24,076 nt of DNA from Clostridiales bacterium UBA1774 (GCA_002314635.1 DCGQ01000005.1:1-24076); one strand, 5' to 3'; positions 1 to 7,734 are shown, numbered from the stretch's first letter. Translations and numbers: made by a program. The notes: a model not told the origin generated them from the sequence alone.

Positions 1-459
1 ATCGGCGGTGAGGAAGAGAAGAGTGAAAAGGAGCCGATGAAGCTTTGGGGTCACGAGGAAGGCGGCGTCATTGTGAATGCCACCTCCCCTGCCATCACCG
101 CTCAGTGCCTGCGTGTTCCCGTGTCCAACGGTCACATGGCTGCCGTATTCGCCAGCTTTGATCAGAAGCTGACCAAGGAGCAGATTCTTGCCTGTTGGGA
201 AAGCTACAAGGGGCGTCCGCAGGAGTTGGGGCTTCCCTCCGCTCCCAAGCAGTTCCTCCATTATTTCACGGAGGACAATATGCCTCAGACCAAGCTGCAC
301 CGCAATCTGGAGAACGGCATGGCTGTCAGCATCGGCCGTCTGCGTGAGGATACCCAGTACGATTGGAAGTTTGTCTGCCTGAGCCACAATACCCTGCGCG
401 GCGCTGCTGGCGGAGCTGTTCTGCTGGCGGAGCTGCTTTGCGCGGAAAACTATATCTGA
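1..459 (+). CDS. asd: Aspartate-semialdehyde dehydrogenase, C-terminal part (5' end outside window)
   Basis: The reading frame is open from the first base of the window, so only the last 152 codons are present. The enzyme reduces aspartyl phosphate to aspartate semialdehyde, the branch-point step toward lysine/diaminopimelate, threonine and methionine. The visible part has the features of the dimerisation/catalytic domain: a GGEEEKSEKEP stretch around residues 2-12 of the fragment, an N-x-TSPAITAQCLRVPVSNGH segment (RVPVSNGH being the conserved substrate-binding stretch) and the C-terminal tail with NTLRGAAGGAVLLAELL, the usual GAAG...A-L end of the family. An ATG at 37 is internal and is not the start. 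The gene runs into a strong hairpin and then dapA, the next enzyme in the pathway, which supports the call. The family is clear; the subtype (fungal/archaeal-like Asd) is inferred from the sequence style. Confidence 0.93.
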   Translation: MGGEEEKSEKEPMKLWGHEEGGVIVNATSPAITAQCLRVPVSNGHMAAVFASFDQKLTKEQILACWESYKGRPQELGLPSAPKQFLHYFTEDNMPQTKLHRNLENGMAVSIGRLREDTQYDWKFVCLSHNTLRGAAGGAVLLAELLCAENYI

Positions 460-481
460 TATTACAAATCGCAGAAACCGC

Positions 482-519
482 AACCCGGGACGTTATATTC
501 GTCCCGGGTTTTCTTTTTC
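482..519 (+). terminator. Intrinsic terminator or attenuator between asd and dapA
   Basis: A perfect 11-bp inverted repeat (AACCCGGGACG at 482-492, CGTCCCGGGTT at 500-510) with a 7-nt loop is followed by TTCTTTTT. It ends directly before the dapA ribosome binding site at 520-524. It can end asd transcripts, or act as a partial terminator tuning dapA expression. A weak promoter-like pair (TTGCGC at 438-443, TATTAC at 460-465, spacing 16) lies just before it, so it could also sit in a dapA leader. Confidence 0.85.
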
Positions 520-529
520 GGAGGTGTTT

Positions 530-1414
530 ATGAAACACGAAATCTTTACCGGAAGCGCCCCCGCGCTGATCACGCCGTTTCGGAACGGAGTAATCGACTA
601 TGACACGCTGGATCTGCTGCTGAAACGGCAGATCGAAGGCGGCAGCAGTGCCGTCGTTCTGGCAGGCACGACCGGAGAAAGTGCAGCGTTGGAGTACGAC
701 GAGCATCGGCAGCTGCTGCGTCATGCCGCAACTGTCATCGACGGACGGATCCCGCTGATCGCGGGTGCCGGATCCAACAGTACGCTCCACGCCCGCAGGC
801 TCATCGAACAGGCAGAGGACGCAGGTGCGGACGCACTGCTGCTGGTCACGCCTTACTACAACAAAACCTCGCAGGCCGGGCTGATCCGCCACTACACTCT
901 GTTGGCAGATCACTGTTCCCTCCCCATATTGCTCTATCATGTACCTTCCCGCACCGGCATGACGATTCTGCCGGAAACGCTGGGTATCCTCAGCCAGCAT
1001 CCCCTAATCTATGGGATCAAGGAGGCCGGAACCGATTTTGACGCAATCTGCCGCGCCATGTCCCTGTGTGCGCCGGACTTCTCATTCTACAGCGGGAACG
1101 ACAGTCTTACCCTTCCGATGATGGCCCTAGGAGCCAAGGGTGTGATCTCCGTGGCTGCAAATCTTGTTCCCGAAGCCATGCAGCAGCTTTGTGCTGCCTG
1201 TCTGCAGGGAGATTATGCTGCTGCCGGAAAACTGCATCGGTATTGGCTGGGACTGATGCAGGTGCTTTTCACAGATGTCAATCCCATTCCAGTTAAGTCG
1301 GCACTGCATATGCTGGGGCTTTGCAGCCCGGAGCTGCGGCTTCCGCTGATCTCTATGGATTCCGGAAAACAGGAGGTGCTGAAAGTACAGCTGCTCCGCT
1401 GCGGCCTGCTGTAA
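530..1414 (+). CDS. dapA: 4-hydroxy-tetrahydrodipicolinate synthase
   Basis: This cytosolic TIM-barrel lyase condenses pyruvate with aspartate semialdehyde in the lysine/diaminopimelate pathway, using the product of the upstream asd gene. The 294-residue protein has normal length for DapA. Visible landmarks are PALITPF near residues 11-17, the pyruvate-binding AGTTGES (45-51), YYNKTS (109-114), Tyr136 in LLYHVPSRTG, Arg141, and the Schiff-base Lys164 in YGIKEAG. The start was set at ATG 530 because GGAGG at 520-524 lies 5 nt upstream; a GTG at 524 overlaps that site and is less likely. A strong hairpin with T-run lies immediately upstream, so expression depends on read-through or on a promoter inside the end of asd. 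The gene converges on spo0A. The call is firm; paralogues such as N-acetylneuraminate lyase are less likely next to asd. Confidence 0.94.
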   Translation: MKHEIFTGSAPALITPFRNGVIDYDTLDLLLKRQIEGGSSAVVLAGTTGESAALEYDEHRQLLRHAATVIDGRIPLIAGAGSNSTLHARRLIEQAEDAGADALLLVTPYYNKTSQAGLIRHYTLLADHCSLPILLYHVPSRTGMTILPETLGILSQHPLIYGIKEAGTDFDAICRAMSLCAPDFSFYSGNDSLTLPMMALGAKGVISVAANLVPEAMQQLCAACLQGDYAAAGKLHRYWLGLMQVLFTDVNPIPVKSALHMLGLCSPELRLPLISMDSGKQEVLKVQLLRCGLL

Positions 1415-1425
1415 CTCCGTGACAC

Positions 1426-1468
1426 AAACAGACTCTGTGCGGCATGGCACAGAGCCTGTTTCGAGCTT
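1426..1468 (+). terminator. Hairpin between convergent dapA and spo0A
   Basis: A 15-bp inverted repeat with a single mismatch (1426-1440 against 1447-1461, 6-nt loop GGCATG) lies between the stop codons of the two convergent genes. On the + strand it is followed by a T-rich but interrupted tract, so it most probably ends dapA transcripts. On the - strand no T-run follows, so its use by spo0A is uncertain. Confidence 0.7.
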
Positions 1469-2269
1469 TCATTTTTTCTTTTCCTCCGCCTCCCGCAGGC
1501 GAAGCTGGAGCCGGTCGGCAATCAGGGTGATAAATTCGCTGTTGGTTGGTTTTCCTTTGACGCCGGAAACGGTGTAGCCGAAGTAACGGGTCAGTACCTC
1601 AATATCGCCCCGATCCCACGCGACCTCGATCGCATGTCGGATGGCTCGTTCCACCCGGGAGGCGGTGGTGCTGTACTTCTTCGCAACGGATGGATACAAC
1701 GCTTTCGTCACGGCATTGATCAGATCCATGTCCTCCACCACCTCAATGATGGCTTCCCGCAGATACTGATAGCCTTTGATATGTGCAGGAACTCCGATCT
1801 CGTGAATGATCTCTGTAACCAGCGTGTCAATGCGCTTTTCCGGCTTAGCACGCGGCGTATAGGGCAGAGCAACCATACCAACTGCGGGCACACTGCTGCT
1901 GCCTACGCTGCGAACCCGATCAAACACGTCCTCCAGATCGCAGGGCTTCGGCATGAAATAATAAGCGCCCAAAGCCGAAGCCTGTGCCGTTACCCGGTCA
2001 TTCGTAAAGGCAGAAAGCACGATAACTGCGGGCCGATACTGCTCCTGCCGGGAAAGGGCGCGGAGAACACCGAATCCGTCTGTTTTCGGCAGCACCAGAT
2101 CCATCACCACTACATCCGGTCTTTCCTCCCGGATCAGCCGCAGCAGCTTTTCTCCGTCCGACGCGGAACCCACAAGCTCCACTCCGGTCTGTTCCATAGA
2201 TGCGTCTTCCAGCGTGTCCAGAAAATCCTCACTGGCATCCGCAATGACAAGCTTCAATGTCTTTTCCAT
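1469..2269 (-). CDS. spo0A: Sporulation master regulator Spo0A
   Basis: Response regulator that starts sporulation when phosphorylated and binds 0A boxes in DNA. The 266-residue protein has an N-terminal receiver domain with the phosphorylated Asp57 (VVVMD), conserved Ser/Thr region near 86-90 (LSAFTND) and Lys108 (MPKP). The C-terminal Spo0A DNA-binding domain has AIEVAWDRGD and the near-invariant KGKPTNSEFI segment. The start is ATG 2269 because GGAGGA lies just upstream on the minus strand; a longer frame to 2314 has no such site. In the acidic pocket the usual Asp-Asp pair is Asp11-Ala12 here, with Glu14 close by; this may be lineage-typical and does not by itself mean loss of function. 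The gene stands alone, convergent to dapA. Possible autoregulatory 0A boxes and a SigH-like promoter lie upstream. Confidence 0.97.
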   Translation of the reverse strand: MEKTLKLVIADASEDFLDTLEDASMEQTGVELVGSASDGEKLLRLIREERPDVVVMDLVLPKTDGFGVLRALSRQEQYRPAVIVLSAFTNDRVTAQASALGAYYFMPKPCDLEDVFDRVRSVGSSSVPAVGMVALPYTPRAKPEKRIDTLVTEIIHEIGVPAHIKGYQYLREAIIEVVEDMDLINAVTKALYPSVAKKYSTTASRVERAIRHAIEVAWDRGDIEVLTRYFGYTVSGVKGKPTNSEFITLIADRLQLRLREAEEKKK

Positions 2270-2426
2270 GTGTATTCCTCCGCTTTTGATGATCGTCACC
2301 TGCGGCAGAACCATGTATATCTCTCAACAGCAAAAGAGCTGTACGGCAACCGCTTTGTGCGCTCTCAATTTAACATTTTTCTCCCCTTCACGCAAGCGAA
2401 AAATGGAACATTCTGACAGTTCGGTT

Positions 2427-2451
2427 CTTTTTTTCGCAGCATTTCCTGTTT
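2427..2451 (-). promoter_or_regulatory. Possible SigH-type promoter of spo0A
   Basis: On the minus strand the sequence ACAGGAAAT matches the SigH -35 consensus RnAGGAwWW exactly. It is followed 10 nt later by AAAGAAC, close to the -10 consensus RnnGAAT, although the usual spacing is 11-12. It would give a leader of roughly 150 nt before the spo0A ATG. This is consistent with the known SigH-dependent spo0A promoter of Bacillus, but it is only a motif match. Confidence 0.4.
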
Positions 2452-2557
2452 GAATTTCATACAGCCGCGGTATTCTCCGCAGAAAGGGGAACTGTCCCCA
2501 ATCATAGCGTATTTTGGAAAATATTTCAAGCTTTATTTTCTATTTATTTATCGTTTT

Positions 2558-2586
2558 ATTGTCAAAATTCGACATATTATGACAAA
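2558..2586 (-). promoter_or_regulatory. Cluster of Spo0A-box-like sites upstream of spo0A
   Basis: Two sites on the minus strand, TTTGTCATA (2578-2586) and TATGTCGAA (2568-2576), each match the 0A-box consensus TTTGTCRAA at 8 of 9 positions and lie exactly 10 bp apart, one helical turn. The second holds the perfect core TGTCGAA. A third site, ATTGTCAAA (2558-2566), faces the other way and also matches 8 of 9. The cluster suggests that Spo0A regulates its own gene. Confidence 0.5.
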
Positions 2587-2645
2587 TTTCGTTTCTGTCA
2601 CGGTCTATGCTCTCCCCGGCCACGGAAAAAGCGTCTTGTTTGTAT

Positions 2646-2675
2646 AAAAAAAGCGCAGCCGAAGCTGCGCTTTTT
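2646..2675 (-). terminator. Terminator of oppA
   Basis: GCGCAGC (2653-2659) and GCTGCGC (2664-2670) form a 7-bp GC-rich stem closed by a four-base loop. It is flanked by A-run and T-run on both sides, so it can work in both directions. It begins 10 nt after the oppA stop codon and closes the opp operon. The stretch between it and spo0A (about 375 bp) holds no gene, only the regulatory sites listed. Confidence 0.88.
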
Positions 2676-2685
2676 CAATCAGGGA

Positions 2686-4527
2686 TCAACGGCCGAACTG
2701 GCAGTCGTTGTTGCCGGAATCGGTGATCCACATCTCGAGCATGTTGATGGGGTCATTGAAGTCGGCGATCCAGCCTTCGCGGGCGATATCGAAATTGCCC
2801 TGCTTGCGTTCCTCAAGGAACACGGCCCAGTCCTGCTGCTGGATGGTCATGTTGATGCCGATGGCAGCAAAGTCCTGCTGCATGGACTCGGCGATCTTCA
2901 CATGGCCGGAGGTGGTGTTGGTCAGGTACTCGATGCTGATGGGGGTGCTTTCAGCCAGCATACCGTCTTCGGTAAACTCGAAGCCGGCGGCCTTCAGCAG
3001 CTCGATGGCTCTGGCCACGGTGCCTTCGTAATCGTTGTTGATGGCGTAAGCATCGTAGTAGCCTTCTTCGGTAGCGCTGGTCTTGAACACACCGCCGTTG
3101 CCGTCAGCCATGCCCAGAGGGATGTAAGCGTTGGCAGCGACCTGTCCGGTCTGGCCAATGTTCTCGCAGATGAAGTCACGGTCGATCAGCAGGGAGAAAG
3201 CTTCACGCATGCAGGCAGCCTGTTCGGGGGTCTTGTCGGCGAACAGCTGGCTCTTGCAGTTGAAAGCAACATAGTAGGTGCCCAGCTCGTCCACAATGTG
3301 GAACTCGGGGTTATTCAGCAGGTTGGCAACTTCGTCGGTGGGGACGGAGTCGGCGAAGTCCAGGTTGCCGGCGTTGTAAGCGGCAAAGATGGCGGTGTCA
3401 TCATCGGAGAGCATGAACTGGAGCTTCTGCAGAGTGACATTCTCAGCATCCCAGAAGTAGGGATTCTTCTCGTAGGTCATGGATTCGTCATGGGTCCAGC
3501 CGGTGCAGACGAAAGCGCCGTTGGAGACGAAGCCGGCATCCTGGCACCAGTGGCCGGGAGCGGTTTCCCAATCCTCGTACTTCTCAACTTCGCTCTGCTT
3601 CACAGGGTAGAAGGTGGGGAAAGCCATCAGGTCTTCCATGTAGGCGCAGGGGGCATCCAGAACGAACTGCAGGGTCACAGCGTCGATGGCAGTGACATTG
3701 ATGCCGGCCTCGGTGCCGTAGCCGTTGAAGGAGGAGAACATATAGCTGTAGTCGGCAGCAGTCTTGTCATCGGTAGCACGCTTCCAGCTGTAGGCGAAGT
3801 CAGCGGCGGTCAGGTCGCTGCCGTCGGACCACTTCAGGCCGTCCTTCAGGGTGACGGTGTAGGTGCAGCCGTCCTCAGAGACGGTGTAGCCCTTGGCGCA
3901 GGCGGGAGCGGGGTTGCCGTTGGCATCATAGGTGTACAGGCCGCTGAAGCAGTTGGCAGCCAGGCAGGCGCCGTCAACGGAGCTGTTCAGAGCGGGATCC
4001 AGATAGTCAGGCTCGGAGGCCAGCTGCAGACGCAGGGTATCGGAACCGTTGGACATCTTGGTGTACATGAAGAACTTGGTGGCATAGGGGTTGGAGTAGA
4101 TGCCGGAAACATAGTCCTTCATCAGGTAAATGTCGTTGTAGTAGTACAGCGGGATGACACAGTAGTTGGACATGAGAATGTCCTCAGCTTCGTGCATCAG
4201 CTCGGTACGCTTGGCGAAATCGGTGCAGGCCTTGATCTCGGCAACCAGCGTGTTATAGGTTTCCCACTCGGTGACGGGGTCGATGAAAGCATCGCTCACG
4301 TAGTCAGCCGCATTGGGAGCAGCGGTATCGCCGCCGTTGTCTGTGGGTTCTTCGGTCTTGCCGGATTCGGTGTTGGTGTCGGTCTTGCCGGTGTTGGTGT
4401 TCGTGTTGGTGTTGGTATTCGTATTGGTATCGCTGCCCTTATTGGTGTTTGCGTTGGTATTGCCGCCGCAGGCACACAGAGCGAAAACCATAACGAGAGC
4501 CAGAACCAGTGCAAGGATCTTCTTCAT
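2686..4527 (-). CDS. oppA: Oligopeptide ABC transporter substrate-binding lipoprotein, apparently circularly permuted
   Basis: Extracytoplasmic peptide-binding protein (SBP family 5) that feeds the OppBCDF importer encoded upstream. The 613-residue protein begins with a signal peptide and lipobox LCAC (Cys20), then an Asn/Thr-rich linker (about 22-75) including NTNTNT repeats. Residues 85-158 (YNTLVAEIKA, MHEAEDILMS, CVIPLYYY, SGIYSNP, KFFMYTK) match the segment that normally ends OppA proteins. After a short SNGS linker, residue 163 starts the normal mature N-terminus (LRLQLASEPDYLDP, then LKDGLKWSDGS-LTAADFAYSWKR). The protein ends at DPINMLEMW...NNDCQFGR, exactly where the relocated C-terminal segment would follow. 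So the order appears to be C-part then N-part, with nothing obvious missing. The start ATG has GGAGG upstream. It has its own promoter, fitting higher expression than the membrane parts. A local misassembly is the main alternative. Confidence 0.93.
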   Translation of the reverse strand: MKKILALVLALVMVFALCACGGNTNANTNKGSDTNTNTNTNTNTNTGKTDTNTESGKTEEPTDNGGDTAAPNAADYVSDAFIDPVTEWETYNTLVAEIKACTDFAKRTELMHEAEDILMSNYCVIPLYYYNDIYLMKDYVSGIYSNPYATKFFMYTKMSNGSDTLRLQLASEPDYLDPALNSSVDGACLAANCFSGLYTYDANGNPAPACAKGYTVSEDGCTYTVTLKDGLKWSDGSDLTAADFAYSWKRATDDKTAADYSYMFSSFNGYGTEAGINVTAIDAVTLQFVLDAPCAYMEDLMAFPTFYPVKQSEVEKYEDWETAPGHWCQDAGFVSNGAFVCTGWTHDESMTYEKNPYFWDAENVTLQKLQFMLSDDDTAIFAAYNAGNLDFADSVPTDEVANLLNNPEFHIVDELGTYYVAFNCKSQLFADKTPEQAACMREAFSLLIDRDFICENIGQTGQVAANAYIPLGMADGNGGVFKTSATEEGYYDAYAINNDYEGTVARAIELLKAAGFEFTEDGMLAESTPISIEYLTNTTSGHVKIAESMQQDFAAIGINMTIQQQDWAVFLEERKQGNFDIAREGWIADFNDPINMLEMWITDSGNNDCQFGR

Positions 4528-4600
4528 TATCGTTCCTCCATTTGTATTTTATTACAAGCGGTACATGACCGCCTATAACCAGCGTGTAAGCAGTGCATGC

Positions 4601-4629
4601 ATAATATCGTATCACACTATAAAAAGCAA
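4601..4629 (-). promoter_or_regulatory. Promoter of oppA
   Basis: On the minus strand TTGCTT (4624-4629) and TATTAT (4601-4606) are separated by exactly 17 bp, giving a leader of about 70 nt before the oppA ATG. It lies in the 155-bp gap after oppF and would allow the binding protein to be made in excess of the membrane and ATPase subunits. Confidence 0.6.
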
Positions 4630-4682
4630 GTCTTTTTACGCTTGTTCATTAAAATGTTACGGTATCATGCATCGGTTTTGTT

Positions 4683-5642
4683 TTATACATTCCAGCAGGC
4701 AACCAAGTGACCGTTTCCTCTGTCCTGCAGGGAGGGGCATTCCTCTGCACAGTGCTCCGTTGCGTAACGGCAGCGGGTGCGGAAGGCGCAGCCGGTGGGC
4801 ATTTTCAGTGGAGAAGGCACATCGCCCTCCAGCACGATACGGTGCCGTTCCCGGGCTGTCTTGGGATCCGGAATCGGGACAGCGCTGAGCAGCGACAGGG
4901 TGTAGGGATGGATCGGATGGTCATTCAGCTCATCCGCGTCCGCGATTTCCACCATCTTGCCCAGATACATGACCGCGATACGCTTGGAGATATGATGAAC
5001 CACCAGCAGGTCATGGGCAATGAACAGATAGGTTACGCCCAGCTTTACCTGCAGATCCTCAAACATATTGATGACCTGCGCCTGAATGGAAACGTCCAGT
5101 GCGGAAACCGGCTCATCGCAGACGATAAATTCCGGATTTACCGCCAGTGCGCGGGCAATGCCGATTCGCTGACGCTGACCGCCGGAAAACTCGTGGGCAT
5201 AGCGGGTTGCGTGTTCCGCATTCAGTCCCACCAGATTCATCAGATCAATGATCTTCTCGTGCCGTTCCTTGCGGCCTTTGCACAGATGATGCACATCCAA
5301 CGGTTCGCCGATGATGTCCTCCACCGTCATACGTGGGTTCAGAGAAGAATAGGGATCCTGAAACACCATCTGCATCTTCTTCCGCTTTTCCCGGATGTTC
5401 TTATCGGTGATCAGATCACCCTCCAGCCGGACTTCACCGGCAGTGGGTTTATACAGATGCAGGATGCTGCGGCCCACAGTGGTCTTTCCACAGCCGCTTT
5501 CCCCTACCAGACCCAGCGTTTCGCCTCTGGCGATATCAAAGCTGATATCGTCCACCGCTTTCAGCGGGGTGCTGCCGAACAGGCCGGATTTCACCGGGAA
5601 ATACTGCTTCAGATTGCGAACCTCCAACAGTGTTTCTGCCAT
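4683..5642 (-). CDS. oppF: Oligopeptide ABC transporter ATP-binding protein OppF
   Basis: Second ATPase of the peptide importer; pairs with OppD on the cytoplasmic face and powers uptake through OppBC. The 319-residue protein has Walker A GESGCGKT (47-54), Q-loop FQDPYSSLNPRMT (94-106), ABC signature FSGGQRQR (152-159), Walker B FIVCDE (172-177) and the H-loop in YLFIAHDL. The C-terminal oligopeptide-transporter extension carries PTGCAFRTRCRYATEHCAEECP, the Cys cluster typical of this subfamily. The early KQYFPVKSGLFG motif is typical of OppF/DppF rather than OppD. Its ATG is one base after the oppD stop codon (TAA-C-ATG), indicating translational coupling. No clear terminator was seen after it. 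Confidence 0.95.
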   Translation of the reverse strand: MAETLLEVRNLKQYFPVKSGLFGSTPLKAVDDISFDIARGETLGLVGESGCGKTTVGRSILHLYKPTAGEVRLEGDLITDKNIREKRKKMQMVFQDPYSSLNPRMTVEDIIGEPLDVHHLCKGRKERHEKIIDLMNLVGLNAEHATRYAHEFSGGQRQRIGIARALAVNPEFIVCDEPVSALDVSIQAQVINMFEDLQVKLGVTYLFIAHDLLVVHHISKRIAVMYLGKMVEIADADELNDHPIHPYTLSLLSAVPIPDPKTARERHRIVLEGDVPSPLKMPTGCAFRTRCRYATEHCAEECPSLQDRGNGHLVACWNV

Positions 5643-5643
5643 G

Positions 5644-6639
5644 TTACTTCACCCCCTGCGCGATCTGCGCGTCCCGTACATTGATCCAGCAGGACGCTTT
5701 ATGGCTGTCGTTAATCGTCAGTTCCTCCGGCTGTTCGCTGAGGCAGATTTTCATCGCATTGTCGCAGCGGGTGCAGAAAGCACAGCCTTTGGGCATATTC
5801 AGCATATTGATGGGCACACCCGCAATCGGGATCAGCCGTTTTTTCATATTGGAAGCGTTGGGAATGCTGCGAAGCAGCCCCTTGGTGTATTCGTGCTTGG
5901 GGTTGTAGAAGATCTCGTCCGCCGTTCCTCTTTCGCAGACACGACCGCCGTACATCACCATGATGGTGCTGCACATATCGGCAATGACGCCCAGATCGTG
6001 GGTGACGAGAATCACCGCCATGCCCATCTTCTTCTGCAGATCCTGAATCAGTTCCAGAATCTGCGCCTGAATGGTCACATCCAATGCGGTGGTCGGTTCG
6101 TCTGCAATCAGGATATCCGGTTCGCAGGCCAGCGCCATGGCGATCATCACACGTTGACGCATACCGCCGGACAGCTCAAAGGGATACTGTTTGATGCGTT
6201 TCTCCGGCTCATTGATGCCCACAAGCTGCAGCATCTCAATGGCACGGGCCTTGATCTCATCGCCCTTTTTGTCGGTATGCAGGCGGATGGCCTCCATGAT
6301 CTGGTTGCCAACGGTGAAAACCGGGTTCAGGCTGGTCATAGGATCCTGAAAAATGATGGAACAGCACTTGCCGCGGAAGGATTGGAGCTGATGCTTGGTG
6401 TACTTCAGCAGGTTTTCGCCCTTGTAGTACACATTGCCTTCCACCACCTTGCCGGTGTCGGCAAGAATCTGCATGATGGAATAGGCGGTCACGCTCTTGC
6501 CGGAGCCGGATTCGCCCACGATACCCAGCACCTCGCCCCGGTTCAGATCGAAGGAAACGCCGTTGACGGCCTGCACCTCACCGGAATCGGTAAAGAAGGA
6601 GGTATGGAGATTTTCCACACGAAGCAAAGGTTCACTCAT
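5644..6639 (-). CDS. oppD: Oligopeptide ABC transporter ATP-binding protein OppD
   Basis: First ATPase of the peptide importer. The 331-residue protein has Walker A GESGSGKS (42-49), Q-loop FQDPMTSLNP (97-106), signature LSGGMRQR (156-163), Walker B ILIADEPTTALD (176-187) and the H-loop VTHDLGV. The C-terminal extension contains KGCAFCTRCDNAMKICLSEQP, a four-Cys arrangement seen in OppD/DppD proteins and proposed to bind an iron-sulfur cluster in some members. The start is ATG 6639, with AAGGAGA 9 nt upstream on the minus strand, only 18 nt after the oppC stop. It sits between oppC and oppF in a continuous operon. Confidence 0.95.
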   Translation of the reverse strand: MSEPLLRVENLHTSFFTDSGEVQAVNGVSFDLNRGEVLGIVGESGSGKSVTAYSIMQILADTGKVVEGNVYYKGENLLKYTKHQLQSFRGKCCSIIFQDPMTSLNPVFTVGNQIMEAIRLHTDKKGDEIKARAIEMLQLVGINEPEKRIKQYPFELSGGMRQRVMIAMALACEPDILIADEPTTALDVTIQAQILELIQDLQKKMGMAVILVTHDLGVIADMCSTIMVMYGGRVCERGTADEIFYNPKHEYTKGLLRSIPNASNMKKRLIPIAGVPINMLNMPKGCAFCTRCDNAMKICLSEQPEELTINDSHKASCWINVRDAQIAQGVK

Positions 6640-6657
6640 CGTTGTCGATCTCCTTTC

Positions 6658-7734
6658 TCAGCGTTTCAGCTTCGGGTCAAACGCATCCCGAAGTCCGTCA
6701 CCCAGCAGGTTCAGGCTCAATACGATCAGACAGATCATGACGGAGGGGAAAATCAGCTTGTAGGGATAGCTCTGCAGACCTTCGCGTGCCGCATTGGCAA
6801 GGGAACCCAAGGAGGGCATAGGTGCCTTTACGCCCAGACCGATAAAGCTGAGGAAGCTCTCGGTGAAGATGGCGGAGGGAATCTGCAGGGCGGTGGAAAC
6901 GATGATCACGCTGATGCAGTTGGGGAGAATGTGCTTACGGATGATGCGGCCCGGCTTGGTGCCGATGCTGCGGGCGGCCAGCACATATTCGTTTTCCCGG
7001 ATGGACAGGATCTGCCCTCGGATCAGACGCGCCATGCTGACCCAGTACAGCAGGCCGAACACCACGAAGATGGAGATCATGTTGGAACCCAGATTTCCCA
7101 GCAGAGAGCCGGTCTTAAAGTGCAGGATCTGGTCGAGCACCACGCTCAGCAGGATGATGACCAGCATATCCGGCAGGGAGTAGATGATATCCACGATCCG
7201 CATCATGATCAGGTCTGTTCGCCCGCCTGCATAACCGGATATACTGCCGTATACCATGCCGATGATCAGCACGATGATACTGGCAAAGATACCGACTGCC
7301 AGAGAAACACGGGTACCGTAGACCACACGGATGAAATAGTCACGGCAAAGGGAATCCGTTCCGAAAATATGCGGGAACAGCTTTCCGCCCTCGTCGATAT
7401 ACTTCTGCTCTGCCTGACTCCATGTAAAGGGAGCCAGATTCTGTGCGCCCTTGTCGCGTTTGCCGTTGATGGTGATCATGCCGTCATAGCTATAGGGCAC
7501 GATCAGCGGTGCCACCAGAATGGTGACGACTACAACAAACAGCACCACCAGACTGATCACCGCCAGCGGGTTGTGCATCAGCTTCTTCATACCGTCCCGG
7601 AACAGGGTGGTGGACTTGGCCATCACATCCTGCTGCCGCTTTTCTTCTTCCGTGGCAGGCTCGAACTTGCTCAGGTCGATCTGCATACTGAGGGGGTTTT
7701 TCTTCGGCATCCCGTTTTCGTCATATTTCAGCAT
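6658..7734 (-). CDS. oppC: Oligopeptide ABC transporter permease OppC
   Basis: Inner-membrane permease subunit that pairs with OppB to form the peptide channel. The 358-residue protein has an N-terminal cytoplasmic segment, a first membrane span (VISLVVLFVVVVTILVAPL), then a large outside loop with HIFGTDSLCRDYFIRVVYGTR, which is typical of OppC/DppC, and five further spans. The EAA loop reads EYVLAARSIGTKPGRIIRKHILPN. The ATG at 7734 was chosen over an upstream in-frame TTG at 7749 because AGGAGG lies at 7741-7746, six bases before the ATG and inside the longer frame. That ribosome binding site directly follows, and partly overlaps, the oppB stop codon, so the two genes are tightly coupled. 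Confidence 0.94.
   Translation of the reverse strand: MLKYDENGMPKKNPLSMQIDLSKFEPATEEEKRQQDVMAKSTTLFRDGMKKLMHNPLAVISLVVLFVVVVTILVAPLIVPYSYDGMITINGKRDKGAQNLAPFTWSQAEQKYIDEGGKLFPHIFGTDSLCRDYFIRVVYGTRVSLAVGIFASIIVLIIGMVYGSISGYAGGRTDLIMMRIVDIIYSLPDMLVIILLSVVLDQILHFKTGSLLGNLGSNMISIFVVFGLLYWVSMARLIRGQILSIRENEYVLAARSIGTKPGRIIRKHILPNCISVIIVSTALQIPSAIFTESFLSFIGLGVKAPMPSLGSLANAAREGLQSYPYKLIFPSVMICLIVLSLNLLGDGLRDAFDPKLKR

Noticed and set aside
460..529. Lysine riboswitch before dapA
   Set aside because: The gap is only 70 bp and is mostly a simple terminator-like hairpin, far too short for the lysine aptamer.
4380..4445. Short tandem repeat suggesting a minisatellite or CRISPR-like array
   Set aside because: It encodes the Asn/Thr linker of the OppA lipoprotein in frame, a common spacer after the lipobox.
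2902..4578. Long Gly/Val-rich open frame on the + strand opposite oppA
   Set aside because: It is the complement of the oppA coding frame, and it has no start signals.
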